This document shows positions 56,062 to 64,000 of a stretch of 64,000 nt of DNA, piece by piece. Each line of letters opens with the position of its first letter. Within the stretch, counting starts at the first letter, position 1. This DNA is from CAVUPF01 sp963743285 (GTDB lineage Bacteria > Actinomycetota > Thermoleophilia > Solirubrobacterales > 70-9), in contig CAVUPF010000010.1 of assembly GCA_963743285.1 (NCBI GenBank), positions 1 to 64,000 on the forward strand, given 5' to 3'. A program made the position numbers and the translations under genes. Under the pieces are notes generated by a model that had not been told where the DNA came from, ran no database searches, and saw only the letters and a list, made by a program, of their open reading frames with translations.

Positions 56062-56640
56062 TCACGAACTCTCCCCCTCTCCAGCCAGGGCACGCCTGAT
56101 CCGGGCGCGCCCCTCGCTGAGGCTGCGGTTCACCTTCGTGTAACTCCACCCCCGCAGCTCGGCGATCTCCGCGTAGGAGCAACCGAGGCCGAGGAGGGTC
56201 AGTGCGGTGCGCTCGTCGGGGCGCAGGCGCTCGATCAGCGCGACGATCCGCGCCGTCTCCGCGGAGCGCTCGGCCAGCTCGGCTGGACCGGGGCGCTCCT
56301 CCGCCGCGACGATCGCCCTCTCCTCCCCACTCCCTTCGGTGAGGATCGGGTGGGGTGACTCGCGCCCGCGCCGCCGTCGCGAGATCGCCCAGGCACAGCG
56401 CTTGGATACGAGGAGCATCCAGCGGAGCGCCTCGGCGCCGTCCGACCCGTCATAGAAGCGCAGGAATTGCACGCAGGCGTCGCCGAGCGCGTCCTCGGCA
56501 TCTTGGTCGCGCTCGGAGTGGAAGCGGACCTGGCGTATAAGGCGCATCCGCTCGCTGCGGAGCAGCCGATCGAGGAGCTGCGCCCGCTGCTCGCGCTTTG
56601 TGGGGCTGTGCGGCTGGGAGGCCATGCGGCCCCCGCGCAC
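56062..56640 (-). CDS. ECF-type sigma factor in the relaxase operon
   Basis: 192 residues, or 186 from an internal ATG. The region-2 part reads RFHSERDQDAEDALGDACVQFLRFYDG and WMLLVSKRCAWAISRR; region 4 reads RLRPDERTALTLLGLGCSYAEIAELRGWSYTKVNRSLSEGR. Length and order fit a sigma-70 ECF protein. It follows the relaxase by 63 bases and overlaps the interrupted 111-residue gene. It is the better candidate for recognising the element's TGCAAR-N12-TGGACARC signal, though the pairing is unproved. Confidence 0.75.
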   Translation of the reverse strand: MRGGRMASQPHSPTKREQRAQLLDRLLRSERMRLIRQVRFHSERDQDAEDALGDACVQFLRFYDGSDGAEALRWMLLVSKRCAWAISRRRRGRESPHPILTEGSGEERAIVAAEERPGPAELAERSAETARIVALIERLRPDERTALTLLGLGCSYAEIAELRGWSYTKVNRSLSEGRARIRRALAGEGESS

Positions 56641-56703
56641 GCGCAGCGTGCGACCATGCGGGGCGGCTGGCCTCCCGGTCGCCGCCCGCCCCTTTTGCCT
56701 CGC

Positions 56704-59700
56704 TCAGCGGGAGATCTGCATGGCGCGCTCGGCGTGGCGCTCCCGCTCCTTGCCGAGCCGCTGCTGGATGCGGGCGAGCCGCTGCTCGGCGGCGCGGCGC
56801 TCGCGGCGGCGGGCGCCGTCGCCTCCCGTCGATCCGAGCGGGTGGCCGTCGGGCGAGGTGATGCCGTGGCGCTGGCGGTAGGCGTGGATTAGGTCGACCC
56901 CCTCGTTCCAGGCCAGAGCCTTGACCGGGTCGGCGGGGCGCGGTCCGAGCGCCCCCTCGATCATCTGCGAGGGCCGCAGCCGCTCCGCGGCGACTTCGCG
57001 GCGGTGCAGTTGCACCATCCGCTCCTCGATCAGGGTCAGCTCCAGCCGCTCGGCGCCACCCCGAGCGGCCGGGAGCGGTTCGACCGCGACCTTGGCGGCC
57101 AGCTCGGCGCGCTCAGTCTCAAGGCGGATGAGCTGGCTCTCGCCGTGGCGCGCGACGCTATCGCTCTGCGCCAACTGCTCGCGGTCGGGTCGGCGCTCGG
57201 AGGCGGGCGCCTCGCGCTCCAGCGCCAAGGCGGCGAGGCGGTCCTTGGCGGCGGCGATCCGCCGCTCGACGGCCGCCAGGCGCTCCGCCGCCGGGGAGTG
57301 CTCGCGCTCGGCGCCGAAGGCGACGCTCCAGCTCGGCGCACCGACTCGCCAGCTCGCCTGGCGCCAGCGCTTCGAGGCGCTTGCGGGCGTGGACCTGGGT
57401 CGCGGCGAACTCCTCCGCCACCCGCTCGGCGCCGGCGCGCAGCTCGTGGGCGGGGTCCTCAACATCGCGCCGCGCGGGGCCAAGGTCGACGTCGAGCAGC
57501 TCGCTGGCGGCGACGCCATAGGCGGTGGTATGGCCGCGGGCGCGGGAGACGGCGACGATGAAGTCCTCGCGGCTGATCCCGCTGTCGAGTAGCTCGAAAG
57601 CCGACTCGAAGGTCTTTGACTGCGCAGCGTAGGTGGTGATCGCGTAGGCGTGCTGGATCGCCGGCTCCTCAGAGGGCGTGCGACGCTCCAGGTAGCCGGG
57701 GCCGAGGACGGCCCCCTGCGCCTCGGCGCCGAGACGGCGGACGGTGAGGCAGCCCTGCCTGCGATCGACCTCGATCACCTCCCAGCGCTGGCGGTTGGAG
57801 ACCTCGGGCGTATTGACGCGGGTGATGATCAGATCACCGACGTTGAACTCCTGACCCGCGACGAACAGGCCCTCCCCCAGCTCACCGCGCTGGCGGCGCA
57901 GCTCGCGCGCACGCTCGTTAAGCGCCGCGACATCGCCGTTGCGACGGGCGATCATCACCGCGTCCTCGCCCACCGCGAAGCGCCGGTGCCAGTCGAGGAC
58001 CTGGGCGTCGAGCGCCTCCTCCAAGGTGTCGGCGATCACCAGGCGCTCGCGGGCGCGCAGCAGGTCCAGTGCGTCAGAGCCCCGACCGTCGTGGGCCAGC
58101 TCGACGATGCGACGGTCTACCGGGTCGCGTTGGCGACGGATCTGGCGCAGCAGGATCGGCTCGGTCTCATCGGTCAGGTGGCCGTAGAGACCGCCCGGCC
58201 CGACCGCGCCGATCTGGTTGGGGTCACCGATCATCACCAGCTTGCCCTCGCAGCCCTCGGCGAGGGCTGCGAGGGCTGCGGCGTCGGGGGTCGAGGTGGT
58301 GCTCGCCTCATCGACGACGATCACCGTGCCGCGCGGCAGCGGCGCGATCCCCTGCTCGGCCAGCTCCCGGGTGCGGATCAGGAGCGCCGCGATCGAGGTC
58401 GAGGGAACCCCGGCATCGGCCAGCTCCCCGGAGGCGCTTCGCGCCGTGGCGACACCGATCCCTCGGTAGCCCGACGCCGCCCAGGCCTCCCGCGCGGCGA
58501 GCAGGGCGGTGGTCTTGCCCGCCCCCGGCAGCGCCGCGACGGCGACGATCCGCTCGCCGCCGATGGTGAGGCGGTGGACCATCTGCGCCTGCTCGGCGCT
58601 CAGGTAGCGGTGGCGGTCAAGGACGGCGGCGAGCGTCGCCGCGTCGACCACTGCGGCGCCGGCGTTCCGGCCCTCGCGGGCAGCTTTGACGAAGCGCTTC
58701 TCCATCCCCCACAGCCGCGGGGTGGTGTAATAGGTGGAGGCGAGCGGCTCGGCGCCGCGGTGGACCTCGATCAGCCGCTCGCTCGCCACGAGGCGGGCCA
58801 CTTCCCGCTCCAGCGCCGCACCGTCGGCTCCCTCGCGCAGCCGGTTGGCGAGCGCGCAGAGCAGCTCTCGGCGGTCGAAGTGGGAACGATGGCCCTCCAA
58901 GTCGGCCAGGGCGGCGTCGAGATCGGCGGGGCTGATCGGACGCGGCTCGCGCGCCTTCGCCGCCCGCGAGAGGCGCTCGATCGAGACCGGGGTCAGCTCG
59001 AACTCCGCCGCCCGCGCGACCCACTCGGCGCGCTGGGTGTCGGGATCGACGCGGTAGTCCTTGGCTTCGCGGGTTCGGTAGGCGGCGACTTCGGCGGCGG
59101 CGGCAGAGCTGACCCCTCGCTCGGCCATCGCCGCGACGATCTCCGCCCGGCGCCGGGAGAAGTGCTCGATCGCCGGGCGGCCGATCAGCGCCAGGTCGGC
59201 GTAGCCGTTTCGGAGCGCCCCCCACTCCAGCCCCAGCTCGCGGGTCAGCGCGGCGCGAAGCGCCGCCTGGTAGACGTGCCCGGCGGCTTTCGCCTCGCGC
59301 AGCAGCGGCGAGCTGCGCTTCGGGTTGGCGAGGCTGAGCCAGCGACCGTCGGAGGCAGCCCGGGTCATGTTGGAGAGCAGCAGGTGGGTGTGAAGGGCGG
59401 GGTCGCCGGCGCGCGAGGAGCGGTGCAGGAAAGTCATCCCGACGAAGCCCGAGCCGGGCTCTAGCCGGGCGCCGCCCTTGCCGCGTGCCACCCAGCAGGC
59501 GCTCCGCTCCAGGTAGGCGAGGCCCTCGGCGACGGCCGCCTCGTGGGCGCGGAGGACCGCGGCGCGGGTCGGCGGCGGGCCGACCCCGTAGAGGATCGAG
59601 ACCGACTTGGGAGCGGAGAAGCGGACGTCATAGCCGAGTGTCGGCTCCAGCTTTCGCTCACGGCCCTGGGAGTCGAGGTAGCTGCGCGGCTCGGGACGGG

Positions 59701-59917
59701 CGACGAGCACCTGTCCGCTCTGGGGGTGCTCGCCGGCGAGCACGGCGCCGTACTCCTCGCCATCGACCTCGCCGCCGAGGCCGAGCTCCGAGGCGAGGGT
59801 GCCCATCCACTCGCCGGGGGCCTCGCCGGGCTTGGTGTAGTAATCGTCGCCTCCTTCGCGGACGGCGGCGAGCCAGTAGCCAGCGTTCCTGGCGCCGATC
59901 TTCGTCACTCCGACCAC
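56704..59917 (-). CDS. MobF-family relaxase-helicase (TraI/TrwC-like), one +1 frameshift near the C-terminus
   Basis: About 1070 residues if the shift is repaired. The relaxase domain has Tyr14, Tyr26 and Tyr27 as nicking candidates and the three-histidine metal site FLHRSS (165) and HTHLLLSNM (176, 178). A TraA/RecD-like helicase domain follows: VAALPGAGKTTALLAAREAW (about 455-475), VIVVDEASTTSTP, GDPNQIGAVGPGG and ITTYAAQSKTFESAF. An extra base near 57316 breaks the coiled-coil tail; removing it joins CAELERRL to GAEREHSPAAERLAAVERR. It nicks oriT and unwinds the strand for transfer. The GTG at 59917, six bases after the promoter module, is preferred; an upstream GTG at 59950 lies inside that module. 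Confidence 0.88.
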
Positions 59918-59923
59918 GCCGCT

Positions 59924-59949
59924 GTTGTCCAAGCGGCGCGGGCTTTGCA
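59924..59949 (-). promoter_or_regulatory. Element promoter module at the relaxase start
   Basis: Reverse strand: TGCAAA, 12 bases, TGGACAAC, then six bases and GTG. The same spacing as at the other copies. CCGG precedes TGCAAA, as in the operator near 1807. It makes the relaxase transcript leaderless or nearly so, and ties relaxase expression to the transfer operon. Confidence 0.65.
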
Positions 59950-59950
59950 C

Positions 59951-60165
59951 CGGGGGGACCGGAGGGTCCGTAGTGTGTCGTGCTGTCGGGGTTGGGGTTA
60001 TAGGGACGCTTGGGGGACAGCGGATCGGTTGGGATCGAGGCTGGCTGCTGGCTTCCTTGGCCTTGGAGCGTTGGTGGTTGCTGGGCTTGGTGATCTGGCT
60101 TCTGGTCTCGTTCTTGGCTTCTTGTCGTTGGCTCTGAGCTGGGTCCGTGGTCCTGGGTCAGCGCG
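59951..60165. other. Keto-rich tract upstream of the relaxase, oriT candidate
   Basis: About three quarters of the bases on this strand are G or T from 59980 to 60140 (for example 46 of 60 in 60061-60120); the other strand is C/A-rich. No coding frame looks real. It lies directly upstream of the relaxase promoter, where MobF oriT regions usually sit. Nothing like a nic site or long inverted repeat was identified, so this is a candidate only. Confidence 0.35.
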
Positions 60166-60179
60166 CGCCGAAGCGAAGT

Positions 60180-60314
60180 GAGGCGCCGAGTTGCGGTCTC
60201 CTTGACGGCCGGGAGCCCGAGCGCCAGGATGGCGCTCGTGGCCAGGTTCCGGATAGACCTCGAGACAAAGCTGTCGCGACGCCAACGCCGGCGGCTTCAG
60301 CAATCAGATTCCGG
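60180..60314 (+). repeat. 135-bp direct repeat, copy A (truncated gene start)
   Basis: Very similar to 62865-63000 (copy B), with shared stretches such as CTGTCGCGACGCCAACGCCG. It encodes the first 22 residues of the small gene found complete at copy B (ARFRIDLETKLSRRQRRRLQQ) and then diverges. The two copies bracket the module at 60.4-62.8 kb. Confidence 0.8.
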
Positions 60315-60422
60315 CGGTGTACAACTCGCGCTAGGCGTCATTAGGTGCGCTCGGTTCTCTCAGATGCGTCAGGAATTGCGGAGTTCGGTATACGGTCCGG
60401 TATACGCTTTGATCGGACGTGG

Positions 60423-60938
60423 CTACTGTGGCGTGACCACACGGCCTGCCAGGCCCACGACGCACAACAAGTGGCTGATTCGATTGCGCGCCGACCCGCT
60501 CAGTGCCGTGGGATCGGCAGCTGCGTAGCTCTCTGCCGCGAGAATAATCTCGTCGCCTATACGTCTAACCGGGTCGTCTTTACCAACCGGGAGCTGGACC
60601 GCGTATGCGGCGTAGTCATCGATCATCGCTTGTAGGCGATCCTCGGTCGGGTTTACGAATCCGCTCGGAGCGTCCCCGGCTTCGACCATCGACCGGATTA
60701 CCCGTAGCGCAGCTGCGCTCACCGCCACTACGCGCTCACGGACTGCGACCAGGTCTCTAGGCTCTCGCTCAAGGGCGGCGCGTAGAGCTTCAGCTGCCTC
60801 GCGCATCAATGGAGGGCCAGCAGCCGGGTCGAGCACGTCCGCGGGAACAGCATTGAAGATCTCCCGGAGTGACAGCTCGTATGTAGAAGGCCCCTGCACC
60901 CGTTCCGAGGCTACCGGACTCCCAATTCGTGCCCTCAC
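60423..60938 (-). CDS. Hypothetical helical protein with HEPN-like motif
   Basis: 171 residues with a GTG start. Mostly helical (EALRAALEREPRDLVAVRERVVAVSAAALRVI and so on), with SARNRISHLL near the end, a possible R-x4-H signature as in HEPN proteins. Other members of that fold were not matched. It overlaps the end of the integrase remnant and reads leftward toward repeat copy A. Low certainty about function; reasonable certainty that it is a gene. Confidence 0.45.
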   Translation of the reverse strand: MRARIGSPVASERVQGPSTYELSLREIFNAVPADVLDPAAGPPLMREAAEALRAALEREPRDLVAVRERVVAVSAAALRVIRSMVEAGDAPSGFVNPTEDRLQAMIDDYAAYAVQLPVGKDDPVRRIGDEIILAAESYAAADPTALSGSARNRISHLLCVVGLAGRVVTPQ

Positions 60939-60939
60939 G

Positions 60940-61081
60940 ACTGGCCCCCGAGTGCCAGGCCTCTCCCGCTATCTCGGCCGCGACCGCTGAGCTGAGCGCG
61001 TCTGCGTCGCTCGTCTGCGGGATGTGGTGGACGTACAGCACGGTCGTCTGAATGTCGGCGTGGCCCATGTAGCCCCGTTGC
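60940..61081 (-). pseudogene. Tyrosine recombinase C-terminal remnant
   Basis: Reads RGYMGHADIQTTVLYVHHIP, then ADALSSAVAAEIAGEA. GHADIQTT followed by a tyrosine seven residues on is the final catalytic block of phage/ICE integrases (LGH...Y). The rest of the enzyme upstream is missing or scrambled. It is a trace of an earlier site-specific integration event. Confidence 0.7.
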
Positions 61082-61202
61082 CCCTGTCTCCGCCCCGCAG
61101 CGTCGCCGACTACTGACGAGGCGGCGGGGCGCATCCGCTCGATCTTCGCTTCGAACCATCGAACTCGAGTAACCCCTCGCTCGCCCATTAGGCTCCGGTG
61201 CA

Positions 61203-62537
61203 GTGGCGGATAAGATCCACAACGGGGGCGCCGATCCCGAGCCCCCAGCAAAGCCGATGCGGCAACCGGCGTTCCTGGTTTCTATCTTCCGATTCCAAGA
61301 GACCATCGATGCCCTCCATCAGCTCCATGAAGAGGTATGCGTTCACGCAGCGGAGCTAGATCGCGAACGTTTCGACCCAGAAGCTCTGTCCGCCGTGAAA
61401 AGTCTCGCCTCGGAGCGTCGGGCACGATTCAAACAATGGATTGAGGAGAACGTGAAGGTGGCCGCTACTGATGAGGCTCCGGCCAACGATGACGCCATCC
61501 TGGCGAGACCGCTCGATGACGAGCTAGTCGAGATATTCACTGGCAATCCCGCGGCTGCAAACCAGGCCCAGCTACTACTACAGAGAGCTGTTGTGACGCC
61601 GAATCGACAGATGCTTCTGCGCTCCTCGCTTCTCACGATGGCCGTGTCTGCCTTCGAGGTACTTCTGGGGGCCCTTGCCTCGCGTCATTACGAGCTGCAT
61701 CCGGGCAATCTAAGCAACGACAGACGCTTTTCGTTCAAGGAGATTTCGGCCTTCGACTCCTTGGATGAGGTTCAAGATGCGGCGATAGCACATCGCGTGT
61801 ACCAGCTTCTCCAAGAACCCCTAGATCAATGGTCGAAGTGGCTTGACAAAGACTCTGGGTTGGGCGTCAAGTTGGAGAACCTGGCCATCGATTTCCCCTT
61901 GCTCGTCGAGATCATTCAGAGGCGCCACGTCATCGTTCACAACGGCGGTGTCGTATCTCAGCAATACCTGGACCGCATGTCATTTGACGGTGATCCCCCG
62001 GCAATCGGCGCACATCTTCACGTTAGCCAGGCGTATCTGACGGCCGCCCTGGAACAGCTTGATACCGCTGGCAACCTCACTGCGGTCGGTGTTTGGGCAA
62101 AGGAGAGGCCAGACCTCGAAGGTCAGGCGGTCTCAGTGCTATCAAACCGCATGGAGCAGCTTCTCTTTGATGGGCGATGGCCAGCGCTACGGAAGATCTG
62201 CTCCATCGGGAAGAAAATTGCGTCATTCGAACTCCAGGCCAACGTATTCAAGGTAAACGAGTGGCTGGCCATCAAGCGAATCGAAGGCCTGGACGGGATA
62301 AAGGCCGAGATCCGCGATAATTGGGATACCACGGCGCTCGAACCGCAGTTTCGGCTCGTCGAACTAGCGTTGCTTGACCTGAGCGATGCCTTTTTTCAAC
62401 AGGCACCCACGACGCTTGCAAACGGGAGGATCCATCCTGAACAACTTAAGATATGGCCGGTGTTTGACGAGCTAAGAGAGGACGCAAGGTTTGCTGATTT
62501 GCTCGCCGGGAAGCAAGATTTGAGCAAGGGAGCGTAG
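61203..62537 (+). CDS. Large HEPN-like protein, probable defence or toxin gene
   Basis: 444 residues with a GTG start. Helical throughout. IIQRRHVIVHNGGVVSQQYL (about residues 236-255) is a typical R-x4-6-H HEPN signature with the following Asn-Gly-Gly. Upstream, LLRSSLLTMAVSAFEVLLGALASRHYE is the usual preceding helix. Codon use and base composition are less GC-rich than in the neighbours, suggesting separate transfer. It reads away from the integrase remnant within the repeat-bracketed module. Anti-phage activity is inferred. Confidence 0.55.
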   Translation: MADKIHNGGADPEPPAKPMRQPAFLVSIFRFQETIDALHQLHEEVCVHAAELDRERFDPEALSAVKSLASERRARFKQWIEENVKVAATDEAPANDDAILARPLDDELVEIFTGNPAAANQAQLLLQRAVVTPNRQMLLRSSLLTMAVSAFEVLLGALASRHYELHPGNLSNDRRFSFKEISAFDSLDEVQDAAIAHRVYQLLQEPLDQWSKWLDKDSGLGVKLENLAIDFPLLVEIIQRRHVIVHNGGVVSQQYLDRMSFDGDPPAIGAHLHVSQAYLTAALEQLDTAGNLTAVGVWAKERPDLEGQAVSVLSNRMEQLLFDGRWPALRKICSIGKKIASFELQANVFKVNEWLAIKRIEGLDGIKAEIRDNWDTTALEPQFRLVELALLDLSDAFFQQAPTTLANGRIHPEQLKIWPVFDELREDARFADLLAGKQDLSKGA

Positions 62538-62688
62538 GATTAGCTTTGTAGAGCCTGCCTCGTACGAACTCATGACTGTCTAGAAAAGCGACCAGCGCAA
62601 CCATTGTGGCGAGCCCGCGCGGTTCGCCCCCCGTCTTACTTGCTGTCTTAATCGGTGCGCCGCTGAGACTTCGCCTGGAAGGGCGGCT

Positions 62689-62850
62689 CTAGCCGTAGAT
62701 CAGCAGGGCGATCGCAGCTAGAACGTTGGCGGCCGTTAGAACGGCGACGAGCCGTGTCATCTTGACCAGCATGCGACCCTGCTCGACGATGAGGGCACCC
62801 TGCCACTCGTCGGTGCGGCGGGCCAGCTCGTCCAGGTAGTAGCCGGCGCC
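62689..62850 (-). CDS. Small single-span membrane protein, start uncertain
   Basis: The readable part is YYLDELARRTDEWQGALIVE, then MTRLVAVLTAANVLAAIALLIYG: a polar helix followed by one C-terminal membrane segment. The open frame continues upstream into repeat copy B, where no good start is evident, so the N-terminus may be lost. No family was recognised. Confidence 0.4.
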   Translation of the reverse strand, partial: GAGYYLDELARRTDEWQGALIVEQGRMLVKMTRLVAVLTAANVLAAIALLIYG

Positions 62851-62864
62851 AACACTTGCGCGGC

Positions 62865-63000
62865 GAGGCGCCGAGTCACGGCCTCCTTGACGGCCTGGAC
62901 CCTGAGCGCAAGGATGGTGCTCATGGCCAGGTTTCGGATAGACGTCGATACAAGGCTGTCGCGACGCCAACGCCGGCGGCTTCAGCAGGCGGCATTCCGG
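62865..63000 (+). repeat. 135-bp direct repeat, copy B
   Basis: Second copy of the repeat at 60180-60314, same orientation, about 2.7 kb apart. It holds the start of the intact 83-residue gene. Differences between the copies are scattered substitutions, so the duplication is not recent. Confidence 0.8.
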
Positions 63001-63174
63001 TGGCGGATGCAGATGGACTCCAAGCAGATCGAGGCGCCTTGGAGGCGAGACTGGGGGGTGCAGTACGAATGCGAGGCGGCCAGCGAGGCCGAGGCCAGGG
63101 CGCGCGTCGTCGGGGCACTCGGGGAGGACCTCGGCGAGCGTCTCATCGTGAGGCCCAGGCCGTCGGGCCCGTAG
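62923..63174 (+). CDS. Small conserved-looking protein (intact member of the repeat pair)
   Basis: 83 residues: a basic start RFRIDVDTRLSRRQRRRLQQ, then WRMQMDSKQIEAPWRRDWGV and an acidic helix EAASEAEARARVVGALGEDL. AAGGATGG lies before the ATG. No motif or family recognised; the basic first half could bind nucleic acid. The truncated copy A at 60229 keeps only its start. Confidence 0.5.
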   Translation: MARFRIDVDTRLSRRQRRRLQQAAFRWRMQMDSKQIEAPWRRDWGVQYECEAASEAEARARVVGALGEDLGERLIVRPRPSGP

Positions 63175-63465
63175 GAACGGTTCTACTCCTCCCGAGGTGC
63201 CGACCTTATGGCAGGTTGACCTGGGCCGCTGGGCGCGGCTAGGGTCTCGGAAGTGCCTGGTTGACGTTGAAGAGCAACAGCGGCCCTCGGCCCGGGCGGC
63301 GCGCGATCGCAGCGCCGGGGGTGCGCTGCGCTAAGCCTCGCGCGCAGCGGCCCGCAGTGGCTCGGCGGCGGTGCGCGAGCGCCGCCTTTCCGGCCTACCG
63401 CCACCCGGGCTGCGATACCGGGGGAAGCGTGGCCTGAGCGCTCGCTGCCGGCGCGGGGGGCGCGA

Positions 63466-63789
63466 TTAGCCGCTCCGCGCCGCCGCCCAGGTGGCGGCGA
63501 GCGCCAGCACTTCCCCGTGACAGGGGTTCGGCGCGCACCAGCAGCCGAGCGTCTTGCCGTCAAGCGCCGTCAGCTCGGCGAGGTCGATCCTCTCCGCCGC
63601 GATCTCAGACCAAAGCCAGGCGCGGTATCGCTCGATCGCCTCCTCGACGCTGGCGACGCGGATCACCGGGTACTTGCTGGAGCGGTGTGAGAACGGGTTG
63701 CCCCAGCGCCCCGGCTCGCCGCTTTGGGGGCATCGGCCGCGGCCGATGTAGATGTCGTAGGGGTCTCGCTTGCAGTGGACCACTCCCAT
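63466..63789 (-). CDS. DUF4326-domain protein
   Basis: 107 residues from the ATG at 63789. CKRDPYDIYIGRGRCPQSGE, then GRWGNPFSHR, and the closing LGCWCAPNPCHGEVLALAA match DUF4326, a small domain with conserved cysteines found often on phage and plasmid-like elements. Function unknown. The 63175-63465 stretch before it holds no gene. Confidence 0.82.
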   Translation of the reverse strand: MGVVHCKRDPYDIYIGRGRCPQSGEPGRWGNPFSHRSSKYPVIRVASVEEAIERYRAWLWSEIAAERIDLAELTALDGKTLGCWCAPNPCHGEVLALAATWAAARSG

Positions 63790-63925
63790 CCTCGGCTCAT
63801 CCTGATCAAGTGCTCGACGGATTCGGCAAGCGCTGTGGCAACTCTGGCTTGAACAGCTGACATCGAGCACCTCCTATCGACAGGGAGACCGGCGAGGATG
63901 AGCCGGCTCCTTGCACCACAGCGAG

Positions 63926-63948
63926 GCCCGGCGCCGCTGGCGCCGGGC
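63926..63948. terminator. Strong GC stem-loop
   Basis: GCCCGGCGCC-GCT-GGCGCCGGGC, a perfect 10-bp stem with a 3-base loop, 20 bases beyond the end of the gene entering from the right edge. Likely its terminator, although no T-run follows. Confidence 0.6.
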
Positions 63949-63968
63949 TCCATCGCTGCGTGGCTGAC

Positions 63969-64000
63969 TCAGACCGGGATGTCCTCGCTGCCCTCTGCGA
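63969..64000 (-). CDS. Gene end at the window edge (possible ssb tail)
   Basis: Only the last codons are visible, reading AEGSEDIPV before the stop at 63969-63971. An acidic end followed by Ile-Pro resembles the C-terminal tail of single-strand DNA-binding proteins, which are common on conjugative elements. Ten codons are not enough for an assignment. Confidence 0.3.
   Translation of the reverse strand, partial: AEGSEDIPV

Larger units (their letters stand above)
54096..56065 (-). pseudogene. Small backbone gene interrupted by an IS1380-family element
   Basis: The gene starts at the GTG at 56065, overlapping the sigma-factor stop by 4 bases, and runs to the insertion at 56002. Beyond the element it continues from 54367 to the stop at 54096. 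Removing the element and one CTAAG gives 111 residues: VRAVEFTDALALLQALLGSQ, then IRVLVNFHGSFCGCSLEGEL, with a hydrophobic closing stretch. No family was recognised. The joined frame is exact (336 bases), proof that the gene was intact before the insertion. Confidence 0.82.

Noticed and set aside
57650..59464. 600-codon rightward open frame opposite the relaxase
   Set aside because: The relaxase and helicase motifs are on the leftward strand; this frame has no ribosome site or recognisable domain.

Overview
The window is high-GC actinobacterial DNA, most likely from the Thermoleophilia (Solirubrobacterales-type). This rests on GC-rich codon use, frequent GTG starts, and a secreted protein opening with a short PSPAMVIALIALFVSLGGTA-like leader that I associate with that group. 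No rRNA, tRNA or CRISPR array was seen. No replication gene was seen. Nearly the whole window reads as part of one large conjugative element (ICE or plasmid) that has taken up about 39 kb of cargo.

Region 1 (1-14.8 kb) is the transfer apparatus. Leftward genes encode a lytic transglycosylase/NlpC-P60 wall hydrolase and a lipoprotein. Divergently there is a sigma-70-like protein with a membrane tail and two secreted proteins. A MbcA/ParS-like antitoxin, a HEPN-type protein and a small partner follow. Then comes a tight, mostly 4-bp-overlapping operon: VirB2-like pilin, VirB8-like protein, VirB6/TrbL-like protein, SCO6880-type protein, VirB4-like ATPase and VirD4/TraG coupling protein. A two-block promoter-like motif, TGCAAR-N12-TGGACARC, occurs at the heads of these units and again at the relaxase start 45 kb away.

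Region 2 (about 15-54 kb) is cargo for stress, low oxygen and energy economy. It holds a frameshifted response regulator, an ftsH broken by an IS5-family element and a frameshift, PPK2, a cupin, an APC permease, a frameshifted CPBP protease and a receiver/kinase/regulator chain. It continues with a DrrAB-like ABC fusion, a GAF-GAF histidine kinase with a divergent NarL-type regulator, PEP synthase, a zinc alcohol dehydrogenase, a P-type cation ATPase, trehalose synthase TreT, a two-gene cytochrome b with a 58-residue partner, a universal stress protein, acetate kinase and phosphoketolase. It ends with an FAD oxidoreductase, a ZIP transporter and a second ABC exporter. Its content resembles the DosR (dormancy) regulon of mycobacteria; that reading is inference.

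Region 3 (54-64 kb) returns to the element backbone, read leftward: a MobF relaxase-helicase (one +1 frameshift in its tail), an ECF-like sigma factor, and a small gene cut by an IS1380-family element whose target duplication and original reading frame can be reconstructed. Upstream of the relaxase are a keto-rich tract (possible oriT), a module bracketed by 135-bp direct repeats (integrase remnant, two possible HEPN proteins), a DUF4326 protein and, at the edge, the last codons of a gene with an acidic tail.

Five genes are each restored by removing one base. This is either a sign of decay or a sequence-quality signature. Decayed duplicate fragments (usp/ackA, an MFS transporter, a small repeated gene) show that the cargo has been rearranged repeatedly.
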